Shown: positions 8,639 to 18,093 of the stretch, one piece after another
How positions within the stretch are numbered: the stretch's first letter is position 1
Layout of the letters: each line of letters begins with the position of its first letter
DNA from: an uncultured Clostridia bacterium
GTDB taxonomy: Bacteria > Bacillota > Clostridia > Oscillospirales > Acutalibacteraceae
Length of the DNA stretch: 64,000 nt
Direction of reading: 5' to 3'
Assembly: GCA_946186245.1 (NCBI GenBank)
Contig: CAMHMN010000001.1
Location: 1 to 64,000, forward strand
The notes under the pieces: generated by a model
The model's input: only the letters and a program-made list of their open reading frames with translations
Told to the model about the DNA's origin: nothing
Databases searched by the model: none
Made by a program: the position numbers and the translations under genes

Positions 8639-8667
8639 TTGACTTTTGCGGAAAAGAGAAGTATAAT
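8639..8667 (+). promoter_or_regulatory. promoter of macro-domain gene
   Basis: TTGACT (8639-8644) and TATAAT (8662-8667), 17-base spacer, 55 bases before the TTG start. Confidence 0.7.
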
Positions 8668-8721
8668 GAAGCGTAGGACGATACATCCGTCACGGAATTC
8701 AGAGATAAGAGGTGAAAATCA

Positions 8722-9762
8722 TTGCCGCTAAATATAGTACGCAACGATATCACAAAAATCCATTGCGACGCAGTGGTGAATGCCGCAAACAACGGACTTG
8801 TGGGCGGCGGAGGGGTGGACGGCGCGATTCACCGGGCTGCAGGGAATGAGCTGGACAAGGCGTGTCAGAAACTCGGCGGCTGTCCTACCGGTCAGGCGAA
8901 GGCAACCAAGGGCTTCCGCATGCCCTGCCGGTACATCATACACACGGTTGGTCCGGTATGGCAGGGCGGAAATGCGGGAGAACCGGCGCTTCTGGCTTCC
9001 TGCTACAGGGAATCGCTGCGCCTTGCCGCCCGACTCAAATGCGAATCGGTGGCGTTCCCGATGATTTCCGCCGGCGCATACGGGTATCCCAAGGAGGAAG
9101 CGCTGCAAATTGCGGTAAACGAGATCACCCAATTTCTGCTTCATCACGACATGACGGTGTATCTTGTCGTCTATGACAGGGAATGCTTCCAGGCTAGCAG
9201 GAAGCTGATCAGCGACGTGAAGGAATATATTGACGAGCATTACGTCAATGAACATTTCGTCGCACGGAACACAAGCGCCTTCCCCACGTTGAGGTCTGAG
9301 GAAATGCCCGGTTTGGGAATGTCGTCGGTTCCTGCCGGCAAAGCCGCGCGGAAATCCACCCCGATGATGCAAGAAGTCACGGCGGACGACGGAATGAGCC
9401 TTGATGAAATGCTCTGTTGTCTTGACGAGAGCTTTTCGCAGATGCTTCTGCGAAAGATCGACGAGAAGGGCATGTCGGATGCCCAATGCTATAAAAAGGC
9501 GAACATCGACCGCAAGCTCTTTTCCAAAATCCGCAGTAATATCCATTATAAGCCCAGCAAGCCCACCGTTCTGGCGTTTGCCATTGCGCTGGAGCTGTCG
9601 CTCGATGAAACAAAGGATATGCTCATGAAGGCGGGCTTTGCCCTGTCACACAGCAACAAATTCGACGTGATCGTTGAATATTTCATCAAGAATGGCCGCT
9701 ACGATATTTTTGAAATCAATGAAGTGCTCTTCTCCTTTGACCAGGTCATGCTGGGAGCGTGA
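8722..9762 (+). CDS. macro-domain protein with C-terminal helical domain
   Basis: 346 residues with a TTG start after AGAGGTG. Residues 1-165 are an Appr-1''-p/macro domain: NDITKIHCDAVVNAANNGLVGGGGVDGAIHRAAG, YIIHTVGP and the phosphate loop PMISAGAYGYP, which bind ADP-ribose or its O-acetyl ester. Residues about 215-346 form an alpha-helical region (DRKLFSKIRS, PTVLAFAIALELSLDET) that looks like a Xre-type helix-turn-helix, possibly nucleic-acid binding. Likely role is removal of ADP-ribose or binding an NAD-derived signal; the C-terminal role is inference. A VWA-domain gene follows 173 bases downstream. Confidence 0.88.
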   Translation: MPLNIVRNDITKIHCDAVVNAANNGLVGGGGVDGAIHRAAGNELDKACQKLGGCPTGQAKATKGFRMPCRYIIHTVGPVWQGGNAGEPALLASCYRESLRLAARLKCESVAFPMISAGAYGYPKEEALQIAVNEITQFLLHHDMTVYLVVYDRECFQASRKLISDVKEYIDEHYVNEHFVARNTSAFPTLRSEEMPGLGMSSVPAGKAARKSTPMMQEVTADDGMSLDEMLCCLDESFSQMLLRKIDEKGMSDAQCYKKANIDRKLFSKIRSNIHYKPSKPTVLAFAIALELSLDETKDMLMKAGFALSHSNKFDVIVEYFIKNGRYDIFEINEVLFSFDQVMLGA

Positions 9763-9935
9763 CACACGCATTCGCACGTAAATAGAAAAAGCGCCGGAAT
9801 GATGAAGATGTCGCTTGTCATGCGACCAAATCAAAGAAAATCTCCGTTATAATAAGAGTGCAAGATGAAGCTTGAAGGTTGAGGAAGGCAGTAGTTTTCC
9901 CATTCCTTCACACTATTATAACGGAGGTATTATTT

Positions 9936-10601
9936 ATGAATAACAACATGACAGAGCTGGTTTTCATTCTGGACAGAAGCGGGTCGATGTCAGGACTGGA
10001 AGGGGACACCATCGGGGGATTCAATTCGCTGATTGAGAAGCAGCGCAAGCAGGAAGGCGAGTGTTTGGTTTCGGTGGTGCTTTTCGACAACGAGAGCGAG
10101 GTTTTGTATGACCGTGTGAAACTAGCCGATGTACGCCGGATGACGGCGGAGGATTACACCGTGCGCGGATGTACGGCGCTGATCGACGCGATCGGCGGAG
10201 CCATTCATCACATAGGTAATATTCACAAGTACGCCCGTCCGGAAGATGTGCCGGAGCACACCATGTTCATCATCACGACCGACGGCATGGAAAATGCCAG
10301 CCATCGCTACAGCAGCGACAAGGTCAAGAAGATGATCGCGCACGAGAAGGAAAAGTACGGCTGGGAATTCCTCTTTATCGGCGCGAATATCGACGCGGTG
10401 GAAACTGCCGGACGCTTCGGGATCGACGCGGGCCACGCGGCGAATTATCACGCGGACAGCAAGGGAACTTCGTTGCTGTACGAGGCGGTGAGCTGTTCCA
10501 TCGAAGGCTTCAGAGGATGCGGGAAGCTCAGCGACGATTGGAACGGCAGTCTTAACGCCGACTACAACAGCCGCCAGCCCGACAGGCGAAAAAACAAGTA
10601 A
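9936..10601 (+). CDS. von Willebrand factor A domain protein
   Basis: 221 residues. The start at 9936 (MNNNMTELVF) has GGAGG; an upstream in-frame ATG at 9879 lacks a site. The metal-ion-dependent adhesion site is intact: DRSGSMSG (D13, S15, S17), the threonine in RGCTALIDAI, and Asp in TTDGMENAS. There is no signal peptide, so it is cytosolic. VWA proteins of this kind are protein-interaction or regulatory modules. A TATAAT at 9848-9853 may be its -10, with no clear -35. It sits next to the macro-domain gene on the same strand. Confidence 0.85.
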   Translation: MNNNMTELVFILDRSGSMSGLEGDTIGGFNSLIEKQRKQEGECLVSVVLFDNESEVLYDRVKLADVRRMTAEDYTVRGCTALIDAIGGAIHHIGNIHKYARPEDVPEHTMFIITTDGMENASHRYSSDKVKKMIAHEKEKYGWEFLFIGANIDAVETAGRFGIDAGHAANYHADSKGTSLLYEAVSCSIEGFRGCGKLSDDWNGSLNADYNSRQPDRRKNK

Positions 10602-10649
10602 TCTCTTCCGGGTGCAGCCGGTCAACACGGACGGGCATTCACCCCCCCA

Positions 10650-10700
10650 AAAAAAAAACAGAAAGGCGATCGGCACATGAAAATGCCGACCGTCTTTTTG
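10650..10700. terminator. bidirectional terminator
   Basis: Stem CGATCGGCA (with TGCCGACCG) between an A10 run on the left and CTTTTTG on the right, shared by the VWA gene and the convergent SCP2-like gene. Confidence 0.75.
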
Positions 10701-10768
10701 TGATTGGATGGAAAAGAATTCACTACCGACTACAGGCTTTTTCGTCCTATCGTCGCAAAAAAAATCAA

Positions 10769-11101
10769 TTACATTGTCATTTCCAGCGCGTCGGCAAGTC
10801 GGAAGGCAGCCGAGACGTCGCCGCGGATAATGAGCCTGCCGGTAGAATAGGCTTCGACCGGGGAGAGGGCGCGGGAGAGAATACGGTTCAGATTGCCGGA
10901 ATCCACGGTGAAGCAGCAAAGGCTGTTTTTGTAATCAAAGGGCTGCATATCAAGGCTGCCGTCCTTCACTTCAATATAAAACCTGCCTTCGCCTTGCCCG
11001 GTCACATCGAATTCATAAGAATATACGCCCTGACCGAAATCTTTGAATTCCTTTTGCTCAAAGTATTCTTTCATTGTATTGTAAAGTTCTTCAAATGTCA
11101 T
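10769..11101 (-). CDS. SCP2 sterol-binding-domain-like protein
   Basis: 110 residues from MTFEELYNTMKEYF; AAAGGA precedes this ATG, whereas the longer upstream frame has no site. The pattern of an amphipathic helix, YEFDVTGQGEGRFYIEVKDG and a C-terminal GRLIIRGDVSAAFRLADAL helix is that of the SCP2 lipid-binding fold. It is cytosolic, with an unknown hydrophobic ligand. It stands alone on the minus strand. Confidence 0.75.
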   Translation of the reverse strand: MTFEELYNTMKEYFEQKEFKDFGQGVYSYEFDVTGQGEGRFYIEVKDGSLDMQPFDYKNSLCCFTVDSGNLNRILSRALSPVEAYSTGRLIIRGDVSAAFRLADALEMTM

Positions 11102-11212
11102 AGTCTGATAATCCTTTCGCTGATAATAACACATTATACCCGAATAATCCGCCCGTGTAAATGAAATAAATCTCCAAACATCTTTATTTTTCAAAAAGAA
11201 TTTTTAGTTTAG

Positions 11213-11241
11213 TTGTAATGAGGGAAAAAGTGTGGTATGAT
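11213..11241 (+). promoter_or_regulatory. promoter of GT-C membrane protein gene
   Basis: TTGTAA (11213-11218) and TATGAT (11236-11241), 17-base spacer. The -10 overlaps the first in-frame ATG (11237) of the gene downstream and so argues against that ATG as the start. Confidence 0.6.
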
Positions 11242-11281
11242 TAATATATTATATTTTATTCCTAGCAAAAGGGTGATTCTT

Positions 11282-12736
11282 TTGTTACTATCCAGTGAAA
11301 AAACGGACATTCTCAGTTGGTACGCAAACCGTGATTACAGAATCAGACGGGAGGAATTTCCCTATTCGTCTGCCATAGGAATCATCGTATTCTTTGCGCT
11401 GCTGTTCAGGCTGATCATCGCGGCGAGCTACATCAATTCCTACGATACAGAATGGAATCTCATGTGGGGCGTGCAGCTGGGGGAAGGTTTTTTTTCGGCT
11501 CACAGTCATGTGGAACAGCTGGATTATCCGCCGCTCTACCTGTACCCGCTGTATTATGTCGGCAGGTTGGCTACTGTGCCTGCCATAGGCGGCTACCCTC
11601 CGTTGAGAATGCTGGCCATCAAATTCGTTCCCTGTCTGTGCGACTGTCTGACCTGCGTGGTGCTGTACAGGCTTGCATCAAAGCGTGATAAGCTGCTGGG
11701 GCTGTTTGCTGCGGGGCTGTGGGCTGTGAATCCGGCGGGGATTGTAAACTGCGCCTGTTGGGGACAGACTGACTGTGTGCTGATGTTCTTGGCAGCGCTG
11801 CTCATGGTAGCGCTGGAAGGCAGGCACCTCATGGCTGCCGGAATTCTCTGGGCAGCGATGTGCTCCACCAAGCTACAGGGCTTGTATCTCACGCCGGTAG
11901 TGGGCATGGAAGTGCTCACGGTCTGCTTCGGCAGTCTTCATCCGAAGGAGTTTTCGCTTTATCAGATCCGGAAGCCTGCCGTCATGCGCTTTGTGAAGTT
12001 TGTCTGTTCGGCAGCGGGAACGCTGGCGATCATCTATCTGCCATTTATGTTCGGTTCGGCTTTGTCGCATTTTCATCCCGAGATGGGATTCTTTGAAAAA
12101 TTCTTAAAGCCGATTACCGTGTATTCCGAAGGGCTGGAGAAATACCCCTACATTACCCTGAATGCCGACAACTTATACATGCTGTGCGGTCTGAACGGGG
12201 TCAGGGACGACCGCGCGTTCCTGATGGGAATCAGCTTTTCCACGCTGGGGAGCATGTTCCTGCTGCTGTCGATGTCGGCGGTGGTGGCTGTGTATCTTTT
12301 CGGCAAGCGATCTTCCCACTGGCTGGCGGCATTCATGTTCATGGAATGTATCTTCATGCTCACCTGCCGGCAGCACGAGCGCTATCAGATAATGACCCTT
12401 GTTCTGCTGATGGGCGCGATGGTTACCGTTGCGGACAGGCGGCTGATGACACTGTTCAGTCTTCATTCGCTGGTCATATTCTTCAATCAGTTCCGCGTGC
12501 TCAGTGGGGTAAGGGAAAAGACCTTCTGGTGGAAATACTACCCGTACGCAAGAGGTTCCGCTGAATGGCTTGAAAAATACAATGACTATGCGACGCTGAA
12601 TTCCCTGTTGAATGTGATTCTCTTTGTGGCTTCAATGGTGTTTGTGCTGAGATACTATCTGGACGAAAAACAAGGCAGGTCTGCGCTGAGCAGAGCGTTG
12701 GATTGGGTCAGAACCGGCAAAGAAGGCAGGGCCTGA
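11282..12736 (+). CDS. GT-C-fold membrane glycosyltransferase (putative mannosyltransferase)
   Basis: 484 residues from TTG 11282, chosen because GGGTGA lies just upstream and the earlier ATG falls inside the -10 box. About ten hydrophobic segments are visible. The first extracytoplasmic loop has YDTEWNLMWGVQL and DYPPLYLYPLYYVG, and WGQTDCVLMFLAALL follows, as in ALG6/ALG8- or PMT-like polyprenyl-phosphate-sugar-dependent transferases. It probably adds a sugar to a surface glycan or lipid on the outer face of the membrane; donor and acceptor are unknown. A YfhO-family protein follows in the same direction. Confidence 0.75.
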   Translation: MLLSSEKTDILSWYANRDYRIRREEFPYSSAIGIIVFFALLFRLIIAASYINSYDTEWNLMWGVQLGEGFFSAHSHVEQLDYPPLYLYPLYYVGRLATVPAIGGYPPLRMLAIKFVPCLCDCLTCVVLYRLASKRDKLLGLFAAGLWAVNPAGIVNCACWGQTDCVLMFLAALLMVALEGRHLMAAGILWAAMCSTKLQGLYLTPVVGMEVLTVCFGSLHPKEFSLYQIRKPAVMRFVKFVCSAAGTLAIIYLPFMFGSALSHFHPEMGFFEKFLKPITVYSEGLEKYPYITLNADNLYMLCGLNGVRDDRAFLMGISFSTLGSMFLLLSMSAVVAVYLFGKRSSHWLAAFMFMECIFMLTCRQHERYQIMTLVLLMGAMVTVADRRLMTLFSLHSLVIFFNQFRVLSGVREKTFWWKYYPYARGSAEWLEKYNDYATLNSLLNVILFVASMVFVLRYYLDEKQGRSALSRALDWVRTGKEGRA

Positions 12737-12835
12737 CCCGGCCGGGAAAGTCGGCCTGGCAGTTTGTTTTTCTGTTTTGTTCATCACAACTGTCGCACTG
12801 AATTTTGATTTATCTCATCACGGAGGTACATACAA

Positions 12836-15376
12836 ATGCAAGTAAATAATAAACGACCGCTTTTCTGGCCGCTGTTTGAGAAGGGAAAGCCGAAGTATTT
12901 TTTTGTGCTTGCTGCGGGATTTTTGACGGCATTTGCGGTCATGCTTCCTTACATTCTCTATGACCGCGGGTATTTTCTGATGTACGGCGACTTCAATGTA
13001 CAGCAGTACCCTTTCTATATGCACGCCCACGACGCGATACGCAGCGGCGCAACCGGATGGGATTTCAAAACCGATCTGGGAGTGAATTTTATCGGCTCCT
13101 ATAGTTTTTACAATCTGGGTTCCCCCTTCTTCCTGCTGACGCTGCTTTTGCCGTCGGGTGCGGTGCCCTATACCATCGGACCGCTTCTTGCTCTGAAGAT
13201 CGGCTGTGCGGGAATGACCGGCTACGCCTATATACGCCGGTTCACCCGTTATGACGAATACGCCGTGCTGGGAGGGCTGATGTATGCGTTTTCCGGGTTC
13301 TCCATCTTCAATATGTTTTTCAACCACTTCCATGAGCCGATGGTATTCTTCCCGCTGATGCTGATTGCACTGGAAGAACTCATGGTCAGCGACCGCAAAG
13401 GCCTTTTTGCCGCGGCGGTGGCGATCAATGCCTTTGTCAATTACTACTTCTTTGTGGCGGAAGTTGTTTTTATTATCATCTATTTCTTCGTACGCCTTGC
13501 GATGTGCAGCGAGTGGAAGGTGACTCCCGGGAAATTCGCCCGCATTGCCTTTGAATCGGTGCTGGGGTTCGGAATGGCTGGAATCATCGTGCTGCCTTCC
13601 GTGTGGGAAGTCGCAAGGAATCCCCGTGCCGAGGCGAAGCTCTACGGGTGGAATGCGGTTGTCTATCCCAATTCGCAGCGGTACCTGAACATTCTGGAGG
13701 CGTTTTTCTTCCCGCCTGACCTTCCGGCGCGGCCCAATTTCACACCCGATTCCAACACCAAATGGGGTTCCCTTGCCGCGTGGCTGCCTCTCTTCGGCAT
13801 GACGGGGGTCATCGGCTGGCTTCAGAGCCGCAAGGGCCACTGGCTGCGCAGAATGCTCATTATCTGTTTCTTCATGGCGTTTGTGCCGCTGCTCAATTCC
13901 ATGTTCCAGCTTTTCAGCGCGACCTATTACGCGCGATGGTTTTTCATGTTCACTCTGATGACCTCGCTGGCGACGGTAATGTCCCTGAGCAACCGTGACG
14001 TCGACTGGGAGCGTGCGTTCCGCTGGTCACTGGGAATCACGCTGGCCATTGCCCTTCCGCTCGGTTTCATTCTGAAGAAGCAAGCCGATCCGGAAAACGG
14101 CGTGGAAGCGGAATACGGGCTGTTTGTCTATGGGGACCGATTCTGGATTTATGTAGCGATTGCCATGCTGTCGCTGATGATGGTGTCGCTGATTATCGTA
14201 TTCATCAGGGAAAACGACCGCCGGAGAGTATTCGCTCTGAGCATGGCGGGAATCATGGGTATCTATTTCGGCACGCTTTTCATCTTCAACGGACAAGGCA
14301 AGACTCTTTCCTACGACAGCCGTGAATATGTCATTCCGCTTGCGCTCAGCCGTGCGGAACATATTGATCTCGACGAGCTTCACACAGGAAAGTACCGTGT
14401 TGATTTCTACAAGGATATGGACAACATGGGCATGTTCTGGGATACCTCCTGCATACAGGCGTTTCATTCCATTGTTCCGTCCTCGGTGATCGATTTCTAT
14501 ACCTCTGTCGGAGTGGACAGAGGTGTCGGCAGCCGTCCGGATACGGAAAAGTACGCTATCCGCTCGCTGCTCAGTGTAAAATATCTCTTTGACAACGCCA
14601 AGAAGGGCAGTTTCAGTACCGACCATGAGGGCAAGGCATCCGATTCCGACCCCCAGATGCCGGGATGGTCGCTTCTCAAGAAGGAAGCCGGTTACAACAT
14701 CTGGCAGAACGACTGCTATATTCCCATGGGCTTCACCTATGATTACTACATTTTGGATCGTGAATGGGAGGACTCCTTTGCCAAGAGCGAAAGGGCAAAT
14801 GTCATGCTTCGCGCCATTGTGCTCAATGAGGAACAGGAAGCGAAGTACGCCGACATTCTCACGCCGCTGCCGGCAGAAAAAACGGCCTTCAACGAAAACA
14901 GCTACAAGGACGACTGCCGCGACCGCGCCGAAATGAGCTGCCTGCGCTTTACCCCCGACAGCAAAGGCTTCACCGCCTTCATCGAGCAGGAAAAACCGAA
15001 TCTGGTCTTTTTCAGCGTGCCTTATCACGAGGGCTGGAAGGCATATGTCAACGGCGAGGAAGTTGATGTGGAGCAGGTCAATGTGGGATTCATGGCGGTG
15101 GAATGCGGCGCGGGGCATTCCGAAATCCGGTTTGAATTCGAGACGCCCATGCTGCGGCTGGGAAAATACTGTACTGTTTTCTGCGGACTTGCCTTTGCGG
15201 TCTACTGCCTGTTTTTCGCCTATGATCCTGACAGAAAACGCAGCCGGTTCGCCAGATGGGTGAAAAAGCTGCGGACCGTCTGCCGTATCAATCCGCCGCA
15301 GCCGGTTCGGGTAATAAGCGATGTACTTCCTTCCGAAGGTGATGTTGAGAGCAATGGAAAACAAACCGATGTCTGA
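12836..15376 (+). CDS. YfhO family membrane protein
   Basis: 846 residues with GGAGG before ATG 12836. Many transmembrane helices occupy residues 20-490: LPYILYDRGYFLMYGDFNVQQYPFY at the first loop, then LALKIGCAGMTGYAYIRRF and GGLMYAFSGFSIFN. A large extracytoplasmic domain follows, with a last helix near residue 790 and a cytoplasmic tail. The layout is that of YfhO/YkoS GT-C proteins, which in Bacillus and Listeria take part in glycosylating lipoteichoic acid or lipids. Together with the preceding transferase it suggests a cell-surface glycosylation pair. The decarboxylase start codon overlaps its 3' end. Confidence 0.85.
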   Translation: MQVNNKRPLFWPLFEKGKPKYFFVLAAGFLTAFAVMLPYILYDRGYFLMYGDFNVQQYPFYMHAHDAIRSGATGWDFKTDLGVNFIGSYSFYNLGSPFFLLTLLLPSGAVPYTIGPLLALKIGCAGMTGYAYIRRFTRYDEYAVLGGLMYAFSGFSIFNMFFNHFHEPMVFFPLMLIALEELMVSDRKGLFAAAVAINAFVNYYFFVAEVVFIIIYFFVRLAMCSEWKVTPGKFARIAFESVLGFGMAGIIVLPSVWEVARNPRAEAKLYGWNAVVYPNSQRYLNILEAFFFPPDLPARPNFTPDSNTKWGSLAAWLPLFGMTGVIGWLQSRKGHWLRRMLIICFFMAFVPLLNSMFQLFSATYYARWFFMFTLMTSLATVMSLSNRDVDWERAFRWSLGITLAIALPLGFILKKQADPENGVEAEYGLFVYGDRFWIYVAIAMLSLMMVSLIIVFIRENDRRRVFALSMAGIMGIYFGTLFIFNGQGKTLSYDSREYVIPLALSRAEHIDLDELHTGKYRVDFYKDMDNMGMFWDTSCIQAFHSIVPSSVIDFYTSVGVDRGVGSRPDTEKYAIRSLLSVKYLFDNAKKGSFSTDHEGKASDSDPQMPGWSLLKKEAGYNIWQNDCYIPMGFTYDYYILDREWEDSFAKSERANVMLRAIVLNEEQEAKYADILTPLPAEKTAFNENSYKDDCRDRAEMSCLRFTPDSKGFTAFIEQEKPNLVFFSVPYHEGWKAYVNGEEVDVEQVNVGFMAVECGAGHSEIRFEFETPMLRLGKYCTVFCGLAFAVYCLFFAYDPDRKRSRFARWVKKLRTVCRINPPQPVRVISDVLPSEGDVESNGKQTDV

Positions 15377-16694
15377 CGCGCCGCTGTATAACACCCTGAA
15401 AAAGCACATTCAGGCGAAAAGAGCCTCCTTCCACACGCCGGGTCATAAAGGAAACTGCGGCTTTCTGCCATTGGACGGGCGGTTTGACCTCACCGAGCTG
15501 CCCGATACCGATTCGCTTTATGAATCCTCCGGCTGCATCCGTGACTCGGAGGAGAAAGCGGCCGCCTTCTTCGGAGCGAAATACACGGCGGTGTCATCCG
15601 GCGGCTGCACGCTGGCCATTCAGGGAATGCTCGCGGCATTCGCGGGAGCGGGCAGCAGGGTGATCTTCTGCCGGAATATCCACCGCAGCGCGATAAATGC
15701 AGCGGCTTTGCTGGGAATTACGCCGGTCTGGGTGACACACCGGCGGGACTGCGGAGAGGGACTTCCCGGAAGGGTTTCGCCCGAGGACATCCAGGCTGCG
15801 ATCGAAAGCCATCCCGACGCAGCCGCGGTGTACGTCACATCGCCCGATTATTACGGCTGCCTGTCAGATATCGGGTCAATTGCAGCCGTATGCAGGAAAT
15901 ATAAAATTCCTTTGCTGGTGGATAATGCACACGGAACGCATCTGATCGCCTTCGGAAAGCACCCCGTCACACTCGGCGCTTCTGCTTCGGCATGCTCGGC
16001 GCACAAGACGCTGCCCGTATTGACCGGCGGCGCGTGGCTGAATTGCAATGATGAATCGGCGATCCCCGCCATCAAATCCTCCATGGCGCTCTTTGGTTCC
16101 ACCAGTCCTTCCTACCTCACCATGGCGTCGCTTGACCTGGCGCGGGAATGGATGGAGTGGGAAGGAATCGCCGCCTTCCGCAGACTTGCGGAAACCGTAA
16201 GCGGGCTGCGAGAGGTTGCCGTATCGGCAGGCTTCGGACTGCCGCGGGGAGAATGTGATCCGGTGCGGCTGACGCTGCTTACCTGGCCGATGGGAATGAC
16301 AGGCAACCTGGCCGCGGAGTATTTCAGGCAGCACGGTGTGGAATGTGAACACAGCGACGGCAGCGCGGTTGTATTTATCCTCACGCCCTTTAATGCCGAA
16401 AGCGACATTCAGCGTTTGCGCCGGGCAATGCAGGATTTTCCCAAAGGAATCCCGCTGCCGTTTCAATCATTTTCAATAGAGCAGCTGCCGGAGATAAAAA
16501 TGTCTCCGCGAGAAGCGCTTCTCGGTCGGACGAGCATCATTCCGACAGCGGAAGCCGCCGGGAGGATTGCGGCGGAAGCCGCCTGTCCCTGTCCGCCGGG
16601 AGTACCGGTGGTCATGCCGGGAGAGGAAATAAACGAAAAATGCGTAAACATTCTGTTAAAGACTGGAATTACGCGCATAAATGTGATAGAATAA
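15354..16694 (+). CDS. Orn/Lys/Arg decarboxylase family protein (YaaO/SpeA-like)
   Basis: 446 residues. This is a fold type I PLP decarboxylase with SFHTPGHKG near the N terminus, VDNAHGTHL and the PLP lysine in SACSAHKTLPVLTGG (Lys218). ATG 15354 is preferred because AAGGTGA lies 11 bases upstream; it overlaps yfhO by 23 bases. The C-terminal domain is shorter than in the large inducible decarboxylases, as in Gram-positive SpeA-type enzymes. The substrate (arginine, lysine or ornithine) cannot be read from sequence. Its position before darA and holB mirrors yaaO in Bacillus subtilis. Confidence 0.88.
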   Translation: MENKPMSDAPLYNTLKKHIQAKRASFHTPGHKGNCGFLPLDGRFDLTELPDTDSLYESSGCIRDSEEKAAAFFGAKYTAVSSGGCTLAIQGMLAAFAGAGSRVIFCRNIHRSAINAAALLGITPVWVTHRRDCGEGLPGRVSPEDIQAAIESHPDAAAVYVTSPDYYGCLSDIGSIAAVCRKYKIPLLVDNAHGTHLIAFGKHPVTLGASASACSAHKTLPVLTGGAWLNCNDESAIPAIKSSMALFGSTSPSYLTMASLDLAREWMEWEGIAAFRRLAETVSGLREVAVSAGFGLPRGECDPVRLTLLTWPMGMTGNLAAEYFRQHGVECEHSDGSAVVFILTPFNAESDIQRLRRAMQDFPKGIPLPFQSFSIEQLPEIKMSPREALLGRTSIIPTAEAAGRIAAEAACPCPPGVPVVMPGEEINEKCVNILLKTGITRINVIE

Positions 16695-16747
16695 TATCGT
16701 ATGCGTAAACAGCATATTCATACGAACCTACAAAGGGGAAATAATAA

Positions 16748-17071
16748 ATGAAACTCTTGCTTGCGATAGTAAATAACGACGACAGCGCGGCTGTTGCCAA
16801 TAACCTCACCGCAAAGGGACATATTGCCACCAAGCTCTCCACCACCGGTGGATTCCTAAAGGCGGGGAATACGACCTTCCTCATCGGCACCGACGATGAG
16901 AAGGTGGAAGAAGTCATCGGCATCATCAAGACCTTTTCTCATAAGAGAAAGCAGGTCGTGGGCGATGAAACGGAATTTGACTTCACCCTCTTCAAGAGCG
17001 TTCCTGTGGAAGTGACCGTCGGAGGCGCAGCCATCTTCGTGCTGGATGTGGAGAATTTCATTAAATGCTGA
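16748..17071 (+). CDS. darA: cyclic-di-AMP receptor DarA (PII-like, YaaQ)
   Basis: A 107-residue PII-like protein of the DarA/PstA family, a cytosolic trimer that binds c-di-AMP. It opens with MKLLLAIVNNDDS and contains KLSTTGGFLKAGNTTFLIGTDDE, the conserved block with the ligand-contacting Thr and Gly. The end VGGAAIFVLDVENF is typical. AAAGGGG precedes the ATG. The holB start codon overlaps its last codons, so the two are coupled. The downstream output of DarA is not known in general. Confidence 0.93.
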   Translation: MKLLLAIVNNDDSAAVANNLTAKGHIATKLSTTGGFLKAGNTTFLIGTDDEKVEEVIGIIKTFSHKRKQVVGDETEFDFTLFKSVPVEVTVGGAAIFVLDVENFIKC

Positions 17072-18093
17072 GCGGGGCCGATCTCTGCCCGACATCCCAG
17101 AGAATTGCCCGGGAATTCTGCGGCAATTCCGACGCGGTTGCCTCGCTGGGCGGGATGGTGGAGAGCGGGAGACTTCCGCATGCCTTCATTCTGGAAGGGG
17201 CGGACGGTCTGGGCAAATCCACCTTTGCGAAGATTATCGCGAGAGGGGCGATGTGCCTCTGCCGCGAGCCGCTTTCGGGCGGGTGTGCGCACTGCCGCAA
17301 GCTGCGTGAGAATATTCACCCCGATCTCATGTACGTGCAGGGCAGCGGCAAGACCAATGCCATTTCCATAGATTCCATCCGCTCAATGCGCAAGGAAGCA
17401 CTCATTGCGCCGAATGAAGCCGAAAAGCGTGTCTTTATTCTGGAGGACTGCGACACCATGCAATCCGCCGCGCAGAATGCCTTCCTCAAGATATTTGAAG
17501 AAGCGCCGCCGCATGTGGTGTTCATCATGACCTGCCGATCGGCGATGAATCTGCTCACCACCATCCGTTCCCGCGGAAGGATTATTTCCCTGAACCCGGT
17601 TGAGCCGGAGGAAGGCGCAAGGTACATCGCGGACGTCATGAAGGCGGCAGAGCTTTCGCAGGCTCGAAATGCGATGGCGGCAAGCGGAGGAAATATCGGT
17701 GAAGCACTGCGGCTGCTTGGAAGTGAGAGCGCTTCCCAGGCCGCGGAGAAAGCCGATTCCATCGCAAGCGGCATTATGGAAGCGATGTGTGCCGGAAGTG
17801 AGCTGTCGCTGGCGGTCAGTTGTGCCGCCATAGGCAAGGACAGGGCGATGGGCGGCATGGTCTGCGCGATTCTGCTGGAAAGGCTGCGCTGTGCGTTGAT
17901 GACGGCGGTCGGCGCGGGGGAAACCGTTGATTCAGCCAATCCCCATGCGCTCCGGCTGGGCGCGACGCTTTCGCCTGACATCATTATTCGGCAGATAGAC
18001 GAAATCAACGAGCTTAACGATATGCTCAGAATTAATATCAGTATGCCGCTTTTTAATACAAAGCTGGCGATTATTCTGCAACGGAGGAAATAA
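17065..18093 (+). CDS. holB: DNA polymerase III subunit delta'
   Basis: A 342-residue AAA+ clamp-loader subunit. The Walker A-like GADGLGKST is at residues 45-53, a zinc-module cysteine group CLCREPLSGGCAHC follows, and FILEDCDTMQSAAQNAFLKIFEEAP is the conserved delta'/DnaX helix. MTCRSAMNLLTTIRSR carries the SRC-equivalent region in altered form. It overlaps darA by 7 bases and ricT by 1 base (TAATG), giving a tightly coupled darA-holB-ricT operon. Confidence 0.93.
   Translation: MLSGADLCPTSQRIAREFCGNSDAVASLGGMVESGRLPHAFILEGADGLGKSTFAKIIARGAMCLCREPLSGGCAHCRKLRENIHPDLMYVQGSGKTNAISIDSIRSMRKEALIAPNEAEKRVFILEDCDTMQSAAQNAFLKIFEEAPPHVVFIMTCRSAMNLLTTIRSRGRIISLNPVEPEEGARYIADVMKAAELSQARNAMAASGGNIGEALRLLGSESASQAAEKADSIASGIMEAMCAGSELSLAVSCAAIGKDRAMGGMVCAILLERLRCALMTAVGAGETVDSANPHALRLGATLSPDIIIRQIDEINELNDMLRINISMPLFNTKLAIILQRRK

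Noticed and set aside
11237..11281. Upstream ATG as the start of the GT-C membrane protein
   Set aside because: It falls inside the predicted -10 box (11236-11241) and has no ribosome site; TTG 11282 after GGGTGA is better.
14027..15409. 460-codon minus-strand frame opposite the YfhO gene
   Set aside because: Overlaps the YfhO and decarboxylase genes entirely; no recognisable protein features.
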